DNA of 64,000 bases from Seleniibacterium sp963677135 (GCA_963677135.2 CAXXLS010000008.1:45788-109787), one strand, 5' to 3'. Numbered from the stretch's first letter, positions 33,802 to 42,700 are shown. Program-made: numbers and translations. Notes: generated by a model from the letters alone, not told the origin.

Positions 33802-35691
33802 ATGTGTTTCCGTTGCCCGTTTCGGGTTCTGCTGGAGATGCCGTTTTTCATGATGAGCCTGCCCGCACTTCTGGTCATAATCTGGTGCCTGGTTGTCATG
33901 CCCGTGAGTGGCTGCAGTCGGGCCGTTGGTGAAGAATCCACCTGCGTGGCGTGTCACCAGGGGCTGGAATCCGTCTCCCCCTCTCATCCCGACTGTGTCG
34001 CCTGCCATGGCGGCGATCCTCGGGCCGCCGAGGAAAAAGCCTCCCACCGCACCATGTTCGGTCCCAAAAATCCCTCCGACCCGGCGCACTGGGAGAACAC
34101 CTGCGGCAAGTGTCATCCCTACCAGCTGGAACGGGTCCGGGGGAACCTGATGTTCACCAACACCGGGATGATTTACAACATTCAGAAAACCTGGGAAGGG
34201 GAGGACGACAGGCTTTATGCGACCCGGGAGCAGGAACGCCCCGGCAGCGACGGTGAGCCGCGCAAGCTGCATGCCGTGACCGACCTGGATAATCTGTCTG
34301 GCGAACTGTATCGCAAATTCTGTGCGGCGTGCCATGTCGGGATTGACATGAACCGGATCTGGACCGGCAGCCATGCATCGGGCTGTGCCGCCTGTCATTT
34401 CCCCTATAACGACAATGCCACCTACCAGGGGAATGACAAGACGGTCAAAGGGAAGTGGCCCCACTCGGCCAGTCACCAGATGGCTATCCTGCCGGATAAC
34501 AAGGTCTGCGTCCGCTGCCATAACCGCAGTGGCCGGATTGCCCTTTCCTACGAAGGGTGGAATGACGGAAACAACAGCCTGGTTCCGACCGCTGAGGGCA
34601 GCCCGGGCCCTGAGATTATCGGCGGAGTTCGCAACGTGACCCACATCCAGGCGGATATCCATCATGACAAGGGGATGGAATGCATCGATTGCCATACTTC
34701 CCGGGATATCATGGGCGACGGTTATGCTTATCGAAACATGTACCACCAGACCGAAATCACCTGCGAGGACTGCCACGGGTCGGCCAACGAACCGCCCCGG
34801 CGGGAACCGATCAGCCGTGAGAATGACGAGGTTCTGCGGGAGTCGGGCCATTACAAGCGCCAGATGAAGCAGGGTGACGTCATGGTGCTGACGGCCAAGG
34901 GGAGAAAATACTCCAACGTCTTCGTTGACAACGGAAAAGTGTGGCTGCAGGGGAAGCGGGACGGCAAATTGCATGAAAGCAGGGTAATTACCGGGACCCC
35001 GGAGCATACCATCGCCGGTCATGAGCGGATGGAATGCTATGCCTGCCATTCGCGCACGGTCGCCCAGTGCTATGGCTGCCATACCGAGTATGACCAGCGC
35101 GAGCTGGGAACTGATTACATCAAGGGCGTACAGACTCCGGGGCGGTTCACTGAAACCGAGGATTACCGGACCCTCTACCCGTTTCCCCTGGCTATCAACC
35201 AGCGCGGCAAGATCTCGACGGTGACCCCCGGCTGCCAGACCTTTATCACCGCCATCGATGGCAGCGGCAGGAAGACCCTGGATGATTATGTCGCCCTGTA
35301 CGACGGGAAACCGCAGCTGCGCTTCGCCCCCTTCTTTGGTCACAATACCGGAACCCGGGCCATCGGTTGCGCCGAATGTCATGCCAACCCGACTTTTCTC
35401 GGTTTTGGCCAGCATGTGGTTGCCGGGCAGTCCATCGAGGCGACCCTGCTCTGTGAGAAATCGGCCGAAAAGCCCCTCGATGGGTACGTGACCATGAACG
35501 ACGGTAAGGTCAAGGCCTTTTCGGCCATCACCCGGGAAGGATCGCGGCCGTTGAACACCGCCGAGGTGCAAAAAGTCCTGGCCGTCAATTTATGCCTGGT
35601 CTGTCACCGTGACCCCAAGGACCCCATCTACCAGGAGGAACTGGACTATCGTGTTCTGGAAACTTGTCTTAACCGTCCTGCTGCTGAGTAG
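33802..35691 (+). CDS. extM: Twelve-heme c-type cytochrome lipoprotein, ExtM-like
   Basis: 629 residues with 12 CxxCH motifs (CVACH twice, CGKCH, CAACH twice, CVRCH, CIDCH, CEDCH, CYACH, CYGCH, CAECH, CLVCH). N-terminus: basic stretch, hydrophobic helix and lipobox PVSGC (C38), so probably membrane-anchored. The start at 33802 has no clear ribosome site, and later in-frame ATGs (33838, 33850) would remove the basic n-region, so the start is uncertain. The next cytochrome gene begins inside its 3' end. Gene order matches ExtM. It is a likely periplasmic or outer-membrane electron carrier. Confidence 0.8.
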   Translation: MCFRCPFRVLLEMPFFMMSLPALLVIIWCLVVMPVSGCSRAVGEESTCVACHQGLESVSPSHPDCVACHGGDPRAAEEKASHRTMFGPKNPSDPAHWENTCGKCHPYQLERVRGNLMFTNTGMIYNIQKTWEGEDDRLYATREQERPGSDGEPRKLHAVTDLDNLSGELYRKFCAACHVGIDMNRIWTGSHASGCAACHFPYNDNATYQGNDKTVKGKWPHSASHQMAILPDNKVCVRCHNRSGRIALSYEGWNDGNNSLVPTAEGSPGPEIIGGVRNVTHIQADIHHDKGMECIDCHTSRDIMGDGYAYRNMYHQTEITCEDCHGSANEPPRREPISRENDEVLRESGHYKRQMKQGDVMVLTAKGRKYSNVFVDNGKVWLQGKRDGKLHESRVITGTPEHTIAGHERMECYACHSRTVAQCYGCHTEYDQRELGTDYIKGVQTPGRFTETEDYRTLYPFPLAINQRGKISTVTPGCQTFITAIDGSGRKTLDDYVALYDGKPQLRFAPFFGHNTGTRAIGCAECHANPTFLGFGQHVVAGQSIEATLLCEKSAEKPLDGYVTMNDGKVKAFSAITREGSRPLNTAEVQKVLAVNLCLVCHRDPKDPIYQEELDYRVLETCLNRPAAE

Positions 35692-36877
35692 CTCTCCGGC
35701 GGCGGCCCAGCAGCCGCGCCTGACGGGGGTCCATGCCGGTCTGGCCTGCCAGCAGTGCCATGATGCGTCCGGGCAGGACCGCGTGAGTCCGTCGGCCCTG
35801 GAAAGCCGGGCCAGTGGGTGTACCCCCTGTCATCAGGGATACGACCGGATTTTTGACCAGGCGATGACCACCAGGCAGGCGGAGAAACAGTTCTGTCAAC
35901 GGACCTTTGCCGGGGTGGATGACAGTTTTTTCGCGGCCAATTGCAGCAGTTGCCATGTCTCTGACTGTCTTGACTGTCACGGCGGGGACGGGCACCGGAT
36001 CGCTGCGCAGGACCAGAACGCCTGCCTGACCTGCCATCGGGGCTATTTTGTCGGCCGGGAATACCTGGGGATGGCGCCGCGGGAGGATCATCCCCGCTAC
36101 CAGCGGGGTCCCGAGTTCATGGGGCAGCATTATCTGAAAATGCGTCCCGACGTTCATGCCGAGGCCGGTCTGGAATGCCGTGATTGTCATTCCATGCAGA
36201 GTCTGCTGGCCGGAGAACCCGCGGCCAAACGTTGTCGGGATTGTCATCAGCCCGATCCGGAGGTGGTGGAACATCGGATTGCCGGGCACCTGGAAAAACT
36301 GGAGTGCTATGCCTGCCATTCGGCCTGGGCGCCCCAGGAATACGGGACCTTTTATCTGAGAATCGGGCGTGACAACAAAGAGACCGCCCGGCGCTTTCGT
36401 CCGGCCGCTCCCCTGCCGGGGGACTACCTGACCCGGGCCTACCTGCGCAGGCAGGATGTGCCGCCCCTGGGGATCAACGCCGCCGGGCGGGTGAGTCCGA
36501 TCAGGCCCCAGTTTATTGCTTACTATTCCGATCTGCGCGGGGACGGGCGGCCGGTGGTCGACAACAGGCTGCTGGCAGCCGAGTGGAAAGCCTTTTTCCC
36601 CCATACCGTAAGGCGCGGCAGCGTCATGTGCGACGCCTGCCATGATGACCGCCGCCGCTTCCTGCTGGAGCCGCCGGAAGACCGGATTTACCGGATTGAC
36701 CGGGAAGGGCTCGGGTTGTCCTCCTTCTGGGATCAGCAGGGGCAGACGGTCAGCAACGGGGCGTTCGTCAGCCCGCAGCAATTTTCCGAAATAACCAGAA
36801 AGGATGCGGCCTATACCAGGGCGTACGTAGAGCGATGGCAGAAACTGACAGGTCACGGCGACGCTTCATCAAACTGA
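35651..36877 (+). CDS. extN: Nine-heme c-type cytochrome, ExtN-like
   Basis: 408 residues from GTG 35651, 12 bases after AGGAGG and giving a clean signal peptide (MFWKLVLTVLLLSSSPAAA); a longer frame from GTG 35609 is possible. The start lies 41 bases inside extM. Nine CxxCH motifs: CQQCH, CTPCH, CSSCH, CLDCH, CLTCH, CRDCH twice, CYACH, CDACH. The segment CYACHSAWAPQ resembles the CYACHSRTVAQ part of the 12-heme protein, pointing to a shared ancestor. The 3' end overlaps the Rieske gene by 43 bases. Probably a soluble periplasmic carrier between the membrane complex and the outer membrane. Confidence 0.78.
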   Translation: MFWKLVLTVLLLSSSPAAAQQPRLTGVHAGLACQQCHDASGQDRVSPSALESRASGCTPCHQGYDRIFDQAMTTRQAEKQFCQRTFAGVDDSFFAANCSSCHVSDCLDCHGGDGHRIAAQDQNACLTCHRGYFVGREYLGMAPREDHPRYQRGPEFMGQHYLKMRPDVHAEAGLECRDCHSMQSLLAGEPAAKRCRDCHQPDPEVVEHRIAGHLEKLECYACHSAWAPQEYGTFYLRIGRDNKETARRFRPAAPLPGDYLTRAYLRRQDVPPLGINAAGRVSPIRPQFIAYYSDLRGDGRPVVDNRLLAAEWKAFFPHTVRRGSVMCDACHDDRRRFLLEPPEDRIYRIDREGLGLSSFWDQQGQTVSNGAFVSPQQFSEITRKDAAYTRAYVERWQKLTGHGDASSN

Positions 36878-37230
36878 TGGTCCTGGTCGGGGCGTCGGGG
36901 GTGTTCTTGTGGCGCTTCCTCGTTCCGCGGCCCCGGGCCGCCAAGCGCGAGCTGCTTGAAATCCGCCGGGAGGATATCCCCCTGCGCGGGGCCCTGGTCT
37001 ACAAGCGGGCTCGGGTGGCGGTGATCAGGAGCGAACAGGACATTTACGCCTTGAGCCTGGTCTGTCCGCACCTTGGGTGTACCGTCAATGTTACGGCGGA
37101 TCAGCTGGTCTGCCCCTGCCACGGCAGTGCGTTCGACCGGCAGGGAAACGTTCTGAAGGGGCCGTCTCCCAACCCCCTGCAGCGGCTCGAGGTGCGTGAG
37201 CGGGGCGACAAACTGGTGGTGCTGGTATGA
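36835..37230 (+). CDS. extO: Rieske 2Fe-2S protein, ExtO-like
   Basis: 131 residues. A twin-arginine-type signal SRRRFIK precedes a membrane anchor (about residues 13-29). Rieske cluster ligands: CPHLGC and CPCHGS, with the disulfide Cys of both loops present. It is small for a bc1 Rieske protein. Start overlaps extN by 43 bases and its stop overlaps extP by 4. With the two following membrane proteins it forms a b6f/bc-type quinol-oxidising module, presumably taking electrons from menaquinol to the ext cytochromes. Confidence 0.85.
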   Translation: MAETDRSRRRFIKLMVLVGASGVFLWRFLVPRPRAAKRELLEIRREDIPLRGALVYKRARVAVIRSEQDIYALSLVCPHLGCTVNVTADQLVCPCHGSAFDRQGNVLKGPSPNPLQRLEVRERGDKLVVLV

Positions 37231-37865
37231 AGAACGACGATGATTTTGTCAAAGAATTTGTCAAGCACCTCTTTCCGCGGGTGGTGCTGAAGCGCAACCT
37301 GAAGCTGTCCTACACCTTCTGCCTGGGGGGGCTGGCGTTTACCGCCATGCTGGTGCTGATCGTATCCGGAATCCTGCTGATGTTCCATTATCAGCCGGCG
37401 ACGGATCGCGCCTTTCTGTCCATCCTCTATATCGAGAACGAGGTTCCGGGCGGCTGGTATATCCGCAACCTGCACCGGCTGGCGGCCAATTTTTTCCTGA
37501 TCCTGATCTTTCTGCACACCCTGCGGGTGCTGCTGACCGGCGCCTACCGGAAACCCCGCGAACTGAACTGGCTGATCGGTTTCGGTCTGCTCTGCCTGGC
37601 CCTGTTCGAAGGCTATACGGGCTACCTGCTGCCCCTCGATCAGCTGGCCCTGTGGGCGACCCAGACCGGCATGAACCTGCTGGCAACCCTCCCTTTCGGG
37701 GAACTGCTGCGCAGCTTCCTGGTTCCGGACGATGTCGGCCAGCCGCTGTCGCTGATCCGCTTTTACGTGCTGCATATCGCGGTCATCCCGGTGACCATGC
37801 TGATCCTTTGCATGCTGCATTTCTACCGGATCCGCAAGGATAAAGGAGTGTTGCCGTACCTATGA
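37227..37865 (+). CDS. extP: Cytochrome b (b6-type), ExtP-like
   Basis: 212 residues with four membrane helices. Heme ligand pairs: the two His of NLHRLAANFFLILIFLH separated by 13 residues, and the two of LHIAVIPVTMLILCMLH separated by 14, the spacing of cytochrome b6. EGYTGYLLPLDQLALWA covers the quinol-site loop. Overlaps the Rieske and next gene by 4 bases each. Length and helix number fit a split b6/subunit-IV arrangement. Confidence 0.88.
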   Translation: MKNDDDFVKEFVKHLFPRVVLKRNLKLSYTFCLGGLAFTAMLVLIVSGILLMFHYQPATDRAFLSILYIENEVPGGWYIRNLHRLAANFFLILIFLHTLRVLLTGAYRKPRELNWLIGFGLLCLALFEGYTGYLLPLDQLALWATQTGMNLLATLPFGELLRSFLVPDDVGQPLSLIRFYVLHIAVIPVTMLILCMLHFYRIRKDKGVLPYL

Positions 37866-38269
37866 ATGATTACGTCAAATCCTCCCCCCATTTTTTCCGG
37901 ATCATCAAGATCGCTTTCGCCCTGCTGGTGGTGATTCTGCTGGTGCTGGCCCTGTTCATCGAGGCTCCCCTGCAGGGACCGGCCGATATCAGCAGGGTGC
38001 CGAACCCGTCCAAGTCGGCCTGGTTCCTGATGTGGACCCAGGAGCTGGTCAGTTATTCGAGCCTCATGGTCTACCTGATTCTGGGTGCCGGCCTGCTGTT
38101 TCTGTTGCTGCCCTGGCTGCCGGTGAGCCCGGAGGCGGAACGGGCGCGCTGGTTTTCCAGAGACCAGAGGGGCGTCAATGTCATCGTTGTGCTGACCTTT
38201 GCGGGGATTGTCCTGCTGACGATTGTCGCCATGTATTTCCGGGGTGAAAATTGGGCGCTCGTATTCTGA
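37862..38269 (+). CDS. extQ: Subunit IV-like membrane protein, ExtQ-like
   Basis: 135 residues with three membrane helices (about 14-36, 58-82, 106-126). The segment RVPNPSKSAWFLMWTQELVSYS is the counterpart of the P-x-P..SKSAWF segment of cytochrome b6f subunit IV, which contacts quinol. It completes the two-part cytochrome b with the preceding gene and overlaps extS by 19 bases. Confidence 0.8.
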   Translation: MNDYVKSSPHFFRIIKIAFALLVVILLVLALFIEAPLQGPADISRVPNPSKSAWFLMWTQELVSYSSLMVYLILGAGLLFLLLPWLPVSPEAERARWFSRDQRGVNVIVVLTFAGIVLLTIVAMYFRGENWALVF

Positions 38270-39090
38270 TCCCGTTCGCCCTGCTGGTGCTGCTGACGGT
38301 CTCCGTCACAGCTGCCGGGGCCGCGGAACGCAATTTCTGTCTCGACTGTCATCCCGTGCACTATGCCGAACAGGGGAGCTGCGTCTCCTGTCATCGCGGT
38401 TTTGCGGGGACCGGACGGGTCAATATCGCCCATGACGGACTGATTGCCGGACGCTATGCGGCCTTTACCGTGGCCGGGAGCAGGGTGACCGAAGAAGGGC
38501 ACCGGCTGTTCAAGCAGTACGGCTGCCGGCGCTGCCACATCAGCCGGGACCAGGGGAATCGCCTGGCTGCCAACCTGGACCTGTCCCAGGGGCAGAAGAC
38601 TCCGGAGGAGCTGGACGACAGTATTCGCAACCCGGTGCTCTTCATGCCCCAGTTCCATTTTTACGACCGGCAGCGGACCGCCCTGATCAATGCTATCCTG
38701 GACGGTGGCCGACAGGTACCGATCCCTTTGCAGGAACAGCCCCTGGTCATCCATTTCGAAGGGGAGACGACCACCAGGGAATTCGCTTTTGAAAAGCACT
38801 GCGGACAATGCCACCGGGCGCTGACGGAAAAATTCGGCGGGCTTGGCAACAGCCTGACCGGTCCCAACCTGTCGGGATTGTTCAGCGCATTTTATCCGGC
38901 CAGCTTCGGCAGGGACAGGCAGCCCTGGACGCCTGACAAGTTAAAGAAATGGCTCAAAAACCCGCGCAGTGTCGACAAATTTGCCCGCATGCCCCCGGTG
39001 GCCGTCAAGGACGCCGATGCCGAGCGCATTATCGTTGAACTGCAGACGGGGGGCGCGAGTCATCCTCAAGAGGCAGCGCCAATTCAGTAG
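38251..39090 (+). CDS. extS: Four-heme cytochrome c, ExtS-like
   Basis: 279 residues from TTG 38251 (after GGGGTGA). Signal peptide ending AAGAA. Four CxxCH motifs: CLDCH and CVSCH close to the N-terminus, CRRCH at about 92-96, and CGQCH at about 184-188. The two later ones look like separate class-I-type domains (GHRLFKQYGCRRCH, LTGPNLSGLFSAFYP). It is probably the electron acceptor of the Rieske/cytochrome b module. Last gene of the cluster; its end overlaps the convergent lipoprotein gene by 7 bases. Confidence 0.8.
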   Translation: MGARILIPFALLVLLTVSVTAAGAAERNFCLDCHPVHYAEQGSCVSCHRGFAGTGRVNIAHDGLIAGRYAAFTVAGSRVTEEGHRLFKQYGCRRCHISRDQGNRLAANLDLSQGQKTPEELDDSIRNPVLFMPQFHFYDRQRTALINAILDGGRQVPIPLQEQPLVIHFEGETTTREFAFEKHCGQCHRALTEKFGGLGNSLTGPNLSGLFSAFYPASFGRDRQPWTPDKLKKWLKNPRSVDKFARMPPVAVKDADAERIIVELQTGGASHPQEAAPIQ

Positions 39091-39917
39091 TCTTCACGGG
39101 AGGTCTCCTCTCCCCATTCATCCAGCCCCCAGGATTTAAAGCGCGGCATCCATGACGAGGGCGTCGTCCGGGGCGGTTTCTGCTTGACGGCCGAAGGCGT
39201 TTCCGGGTTCTCTTCTGTCGGAGTCGGAGTCGGAGTCGGAGTCGGAGTCGGAGTCGGAGTCGGAGTCGGAGTCGGAGTCGGAGTCGGAGTCGGAGTCGGA
39301 GTCGGAGTCGGAGTCGGAGTCGGAGTCGGAGTCGGAGTCGGAGTCGGAGTCGGAGTCGGAGTCGGAGTCGGAGCCATATCCCTGGTGCCCGCGGCACTCT
39401 TTTGGCCGCTGGCCTGAACGGGGCTTTCTGGCCCGGCGGCCGCTGCTGCGGCGGAGTGTTGGTCCTCAGGCTCGAAGGCGTGGGGCGGATTTTTCAGGGC
39501 GGCGAAAATGTCACGAATCCCCGCCGCCGGATCGGGTTTGTCAACGCTCAGGGGGAATTCGTAGTCAACCTGGGTCAGGGGGGCTTCGTCCCCGGGCCCG
39601 AAGAAGTCGAGGTGCAGGCTGCGCAGCCTGAGAATCCGCTGACTTTCCTGGTTTAAATCTTCTACGACCTGCGGAGAGAAGGTGACCAGCAGGTCCGCAT
39701 GATCGCCCTCACGGACGAGGACGATGCCCCGGCCCGCCAGTTCCTGGCGAATCAACCCGGCAAGGTTCCAGTTGTCCAGGCTGGACGGTCGAACCGTGGC
39801 CGTGGTGATCTGCTGCCAGGCGATGGCGTCACGGCCGCGGATGGTCGTGGCGGAACATCCGGCTAACGTGTACAGCAGGGCGAGGATACAGCTGAGTGAC
39901 ATCATCCGGTTTTTCAT
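39084..39917 (-). CDS. Lipoprotein with Thr-Pro repeat tract (DUF4136-like)
   Basis: 277 residues from ATG 39917 (GGAGAG upstream). Signal peptide with lipobox YTLAGC (C19). Residues about 20-140 look like the DUF4136 fold of outer-membrane lipoproteins ([25 protein letters not shown]). Then a low-complexity Ala/Gly/Pro linker and a run of about 26 Thr-Pro pairs (residues about 182-233), then a short charged tail. The Thr-Pro stretch would be an extended, stiff spacer, possibly through peptidoglycan or a glycosylation target. Function unknown. Confidence 0.65.
39217..39372 (+). repeat. Perfect hexanucleotide tandem repeat (GTCGGA)26
   Basis: 156 bp made of 26 uninterrupted identical copies of GTCGGA, lying inside the minus-strand lipoprotein gene and encoding alternating Thr and Pro. 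Because the unit is six bases, changes in copy number keep the frame. Confidence 0.97.
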
Positions 39918-40144
39918 GGGGGGCTCTCCAGTCGCTGTTGACAAGGTGGCGGACCAATCCGAAGCGCATGAAACCGTAAAGCGCCATGCCATCATAAAGT
40001 GACCGCCGAGGGAAAGCCACCATTCTGATACTTTCTCTGTGATTTTAATTATTTTTTGTTATGATGCGGACAGTGTGATTCATGCTGCTGTGAAAGAGTT
40101 GTCAACGCGGTTTATCTCCTGGTTGCCATGACAATAAATTCTTT

Positions 40145-41578
40145 ATGAAAAGTTTACCGGATAAAAGTCGTCATCACCTTCCCGCCGTATCCCCCGATCT
40201 GCTGCTGGTGCGCTGGGGCAGTGCCGATTGGCAGGTCCACCGGGTCTCCGAGCGACTGGCCGGCTGGCTGGGCATGGAGCCCGGCGAGGCAAGGGGCCGC
40301 CTGATGGAAGGCCTCTTCCCCGAAGCGGTCCCGGCCCTTGAGGAGCTGGTGGCCGAGGTCCTCGACCAGGGGCAGGACCTGGTCGGGATCAAGTTGCGGC
40401 TGCTGCCGGACCATCCGGAGTTTCTCGCCGATATCCAATTTGCCGGGCTGACCGAGGATTATCTCGGCCAGTTGATCAGGATCACTCTGCGCACCGAGTC
40501 CCTGGCCAGCAAGCAGGAAACCGGCTTTCGCGGCCTGGTCGGGGTCAGCCCTGCCATGCGCGAGGTCTTTCGCAAGATCCGCCTTTATGCCGCCTCCGAT
40601 GCGGCGGTGATTATCACCGGCGAGACCGGGGCCGGCAAGGAGCTGGTCGCCCAGGCCTTGCATGAGGAAAGCCCGCGCCACAACAAGCCCTTTGCGGCTC
40701 TCAATTGTGCGGCCATCAGCGAACAGCTGCTCGAATCGGAACTCTTCGGCCACGAGAAGGGCGCCTTTACCGGGGCCCTGCGCGAGCACCGGGGATATTT
40801 CGAACGGGCCGACGGCGGCACTCTCTTCCTGGACGAGATCGGCGATATGCCTCTGCACACCCAGACCAAGCTGCTGCGGGTTCTGGAGGACGGCAAGGTG
40901 CAGCGGGTCGGCAGTGAAAAAAGTCACCAGGTCGATGTCCGTTTTATCGGGGCGACCAATGTCCCCCTGGAACAGGCGGTGGCCGAAAACCGCTTCCGGG
41001 CCGACCTTTACCACCGGCTGGCGGTCCTGCGGATCCATCTGCCACCTCTGCGGGAACGGCCGGAAGACATTCCCCTGCTGGCCAACATGTTCCTCGCCCG
41101 CTTCAATAGCCGTTATGGAAAAGGGGCGAAGCGCCTCACCAGCGAGGCGATTCGCCTGCTGCAGTCCTACCTGTGGCCCGGCAACGTCCGCGAACTGCGC
41201 AATGTGATCGAGCGGGTGGTTGTGGAAACCGAAACCGAGGCGATCAGCGCCAAGGCTTTTACCGAATGGATCCGCGAGCGCCAGCAGTTTGCCGGCATGA
41301 CGTCGGCGCCGGCTCCTGCCGACAGTTACCGGAATCTGCCCGTGGCCATGCCTTATTCGGGTCACGATGCCGCCCCCGTCTATCATTCCGAAGCCGTTCC
41401 GCTTAAGGCCTCCTCGGCCCCCGGGCGTAAGCCCCCCCTGACCGAAGAGGATATTCGTCGCGCCTATCACCAGGCCGGCGGCAACCTGTCCGAAGCCGCC
41501 CGGCTGCTTGGCATTCATCGGGCGACTCTCTACCGGCACCTGGAGCGGCTCCATATCACCCGGGACGAACTGGCCTGA
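40145..41578 (+). CDS. Sigma-54-dependent transcriptional activator (PAS-like, AAA+, Fis HTH)
   Basis: 477 residues. A PAS-like N-terminal sensor (about 15-125; no REC phosphorylation site), AAA+ domain (about 135-375) with Walker A GETGAGKE, the sigma-54 contact loop GAFTGA and LFLDEIGDMPL, and a Fis-type HTH at the C-terminus (LSEAARLLGIHRATLYRHL). It sits directly upstream of a sigma-54 promoter with two palindromes in front of the Hsp20 genes, so it very probably controls that stress operon. The signal is unknown. Confidence 0.9.
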   Translation: MKSLPDKSRHHLPAVSPDLLLVRWGSADWQVHRVSERLAGWLGMEPGEARGRLMEGLFPEAVPALEELVAEVLDQGQDLVGIKLRLLPDHPEFLADIQFAGLTEDYLGQLIRITLRTESLASKQETGFRGLVGVSPAMREVFRKIRLYAASDAAVIITGETGAGKELVAQALHEESPRHNKPFAALNCAAISEQLLESELFGHEKGAFTGALREHRGYFERADGGTLFLDEIGDMPLHTQTKLLRVLEDGKVQRVGSEKSHQVDVRFIGATNVPLEQAVAENRFRADLYHRLAVLRIHLPPLRERPEDIPLLANMFLARFNSRYGKGAKRLTSEAIRLLQSYLWPGNVRELRNVIERVVVETETEAISAKAFTEWIRERQQFAGMTSAPAPADSYRNLPVAMPYSGHDAAPVYHSEAVPLKASSAPGRKPPLTEEDIRRAYHQAGGNLSEAARLLGIHRATLYRHLERLHITRDELA

Positions 41579-41591
41579 TCCCGTTTTGAGG

Positions 41592-41648
41592 TGCGACGTC
41601 GCAGGCTGTCGCATCCGGTCTTCCGGTCACGACGGGTGCGACGTCACA
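41592..41648 (+). promoter_or_regulatory. Paired palindromic enhancer sites upstream of hsp20
   Basis: A perfect 12-bp palindrome TGCGACGTCGCA (41592-41603) and a one-mismatch copy TGCGACGTCACA (41637-41648), 45 bp centre to centre, lie 70-125 bp upstream of the sigma-54 promoter. They are the expected position and form for enhancer sites of the adjacent activator. Confidence 0.6.
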
Positions 41649-41717
41649 GTTTTGACCTCGATTTTTCACTTCTTTCTATCTTATTGAAATAACATGACAA
41701 AATAGGTTCTTCCAAAT

Positions 41718-41733
41718 TGGCACTCCCTTTGAA
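41718..41733 (+). promoter_or_regulatory. Sigma-54 (-24/-12) promoter of the hsp20 operon
   Basis: TGGCAC (41718-41723), five bases, TTGAA (41729-41733): matches the -24 element fully and the -12 element except for the final GC. It ends 52 bases before the first Hsp20 start. Confidence 0.65.
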
Positions 41734-41785
41734 ATAAAGATAGGCCAACAATGAAACACACAACACCAAGACGGGAGGATATATC

Positions 41786-42214
41786 ATGTTAGGATTTCGA
41801 TTCGTTAACGACGTTCACAATATTCATCGTGAGATGGACCATCTCTTCCGCCAGTTCGGCTTTGAAGGCGGGTTGGCCCAGGATGCTCCACGGGTTGTTT
41901 TCAAGGTGGCCGACAAGGGGGACGCCTTCCATGTCGAAGCCGCTTTGCCGGGAATCGACGTTGAAAAACTCCAGATCGATGTGCTGGGCCGGAAAGTCAC
42001 GGTCGCAGGTGAATTCAAGGCTGACGAGGACCGGGACGATGTGCGCTGGTATCGTCGGGAACGGCGCCAGGGCGCTTTTGAAAAGAGCTTTTCCCTGCCC
42101 GCCGACCTTGACACCGACCGGGTGGAAGCGGAGTACCGGCTCGGCATTCTGAAGGTTGTGCTGCCGAAGGCCGCAAGCGCCCTGCCGAAAAAGATCGAGA
42201 TCAGCGTCGCCTGA
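41786..42214 (+). CDS. Small heat-shock protein, Hsp20/alpha-crystallin
   Basis: 142 residues; GGGAGG before the ATG. An alpha-crystallin domain spans about 35-130 (ALPGIDVEKLQIDVLGRKV, RRERRQGAFEKSFSLP, AEYRLGILKVVLPKA). ATP-independent holdase chaperone that keeps unfolding proteins soluble for ClpB and DnaK. First gene of a sigma-54-promoted pair; unusual, because such genes more often use sigma-32 or HrcA/CIRCE control. Confidence 0.92.
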   Translation: MLGFRFVNDVHNIHREMDHLFRQFGFEGGLAQDAPRVVFKVADKGDAFHVEAALPGIDVEKLQIDVLGRKVTVAGEFKADEDRDDVRWYRRERRQGAFEKSFSLPADLDTDRVEAEYRLGILKVVLPKAASALPKKIEISVA

Positions 42215-42289
42215 TGGATGGTCCCGGCGGCAGGAACAAACCCTTTTCTCATGAACCCAAGACGAAACGATCATATTTTGAGGAGCTAG

Positions 42290-42661
42290 ATGATGAGTGA
42301 CAAGGAACTGATGAGTCAGGATGTCAAGGACGTGGAAAACATCGGTCAGGCCCGCCCGATTCACTGGGCGGCCCCGGCAGTCGATATTTACGAGACGGCC
42401 GACGAATTGGTCGTGCAGGCCGATCTTCCCGGTGTTCAGGACAACCAGCTCAGGATCGAGGTCAACCGGGGCCTGCTGACCCTGGAAGCGACCCGGGACG
42501 AGGATGGAATCGCGCACGGATTTTACCGGCAGTTCAGACTTTCCGACCGGGTCGATGCCGATACGGCCGATGCTGCGCTGAAAGACGGGGTGCTGACCCT
42601 GCGTCTGCCCAAGAGCGAGGCGGCCAAGCCGAGACGGATAGCGGTGAAGACACTTCACTGA
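42290..42661 (+). CDS. Second Hsp20-family small heat-shock protein
   Basis: 123 residues; AGGAG before tandem ATG codons (42290 and 42293). Alpha-crystallin domain at about 30-122 (YETADELVVQADLPGVQDNQ, FYRQFRLSDRVDAD, LKDGVLTLRLPKSE). Lies 75 bases after the first Hsp20 gene and is followed by a terminator, so the two form an operon. The pair probably makes hetero-oligomers, as such tandem proteins often do. Confidence 0.9.
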   Translation: MMSDKELMSQDVKDVENIGQARPIHWAAPAVDIYETADELVVQADLPGVQDNQLRIEVNRGLLTLEATRDEDGIAHGFYRQFRLSDRVDADTADAALKDGVLTLRLPKSEAAKPRRIAVKTLH

Positions 42662-42672
42662 GGGAGCGACGG

Positions 42673-42700
42673 GCCAGGGTCTCTTGACCCTGGCTTTTTT
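42673..42700 (+). terminator. Rho-independent terminator after the hsp20 pair
   Basis: GCCAGGGTC (42673-42681) pairs perfectly with GACCCTGGC (42686-42694) around TCTT, followed by six T residues. It separates the hsp20 operon from clpB. Confidence 0.85.

Noticed and set aside
33781..35571. 596-codon antisense open frame opposite the 12-heme cytochrome.
   Set aside because: Long antisense frames are common in GC-rich genes; the sense strand has 12 heme motifs and a signal peptide.
39217..39372. CRISPR array.
   Set aside because: A simple 6-bp tandem repeat without spacers; no cas genes nearby.
39184..39417. Plus-strand open frame with a long Gly-Val repeat.
   Set aside because: It is only the reverse reading of the hexamer repeat inside the minus-strand lipoprotein gene, with no signal of its own.
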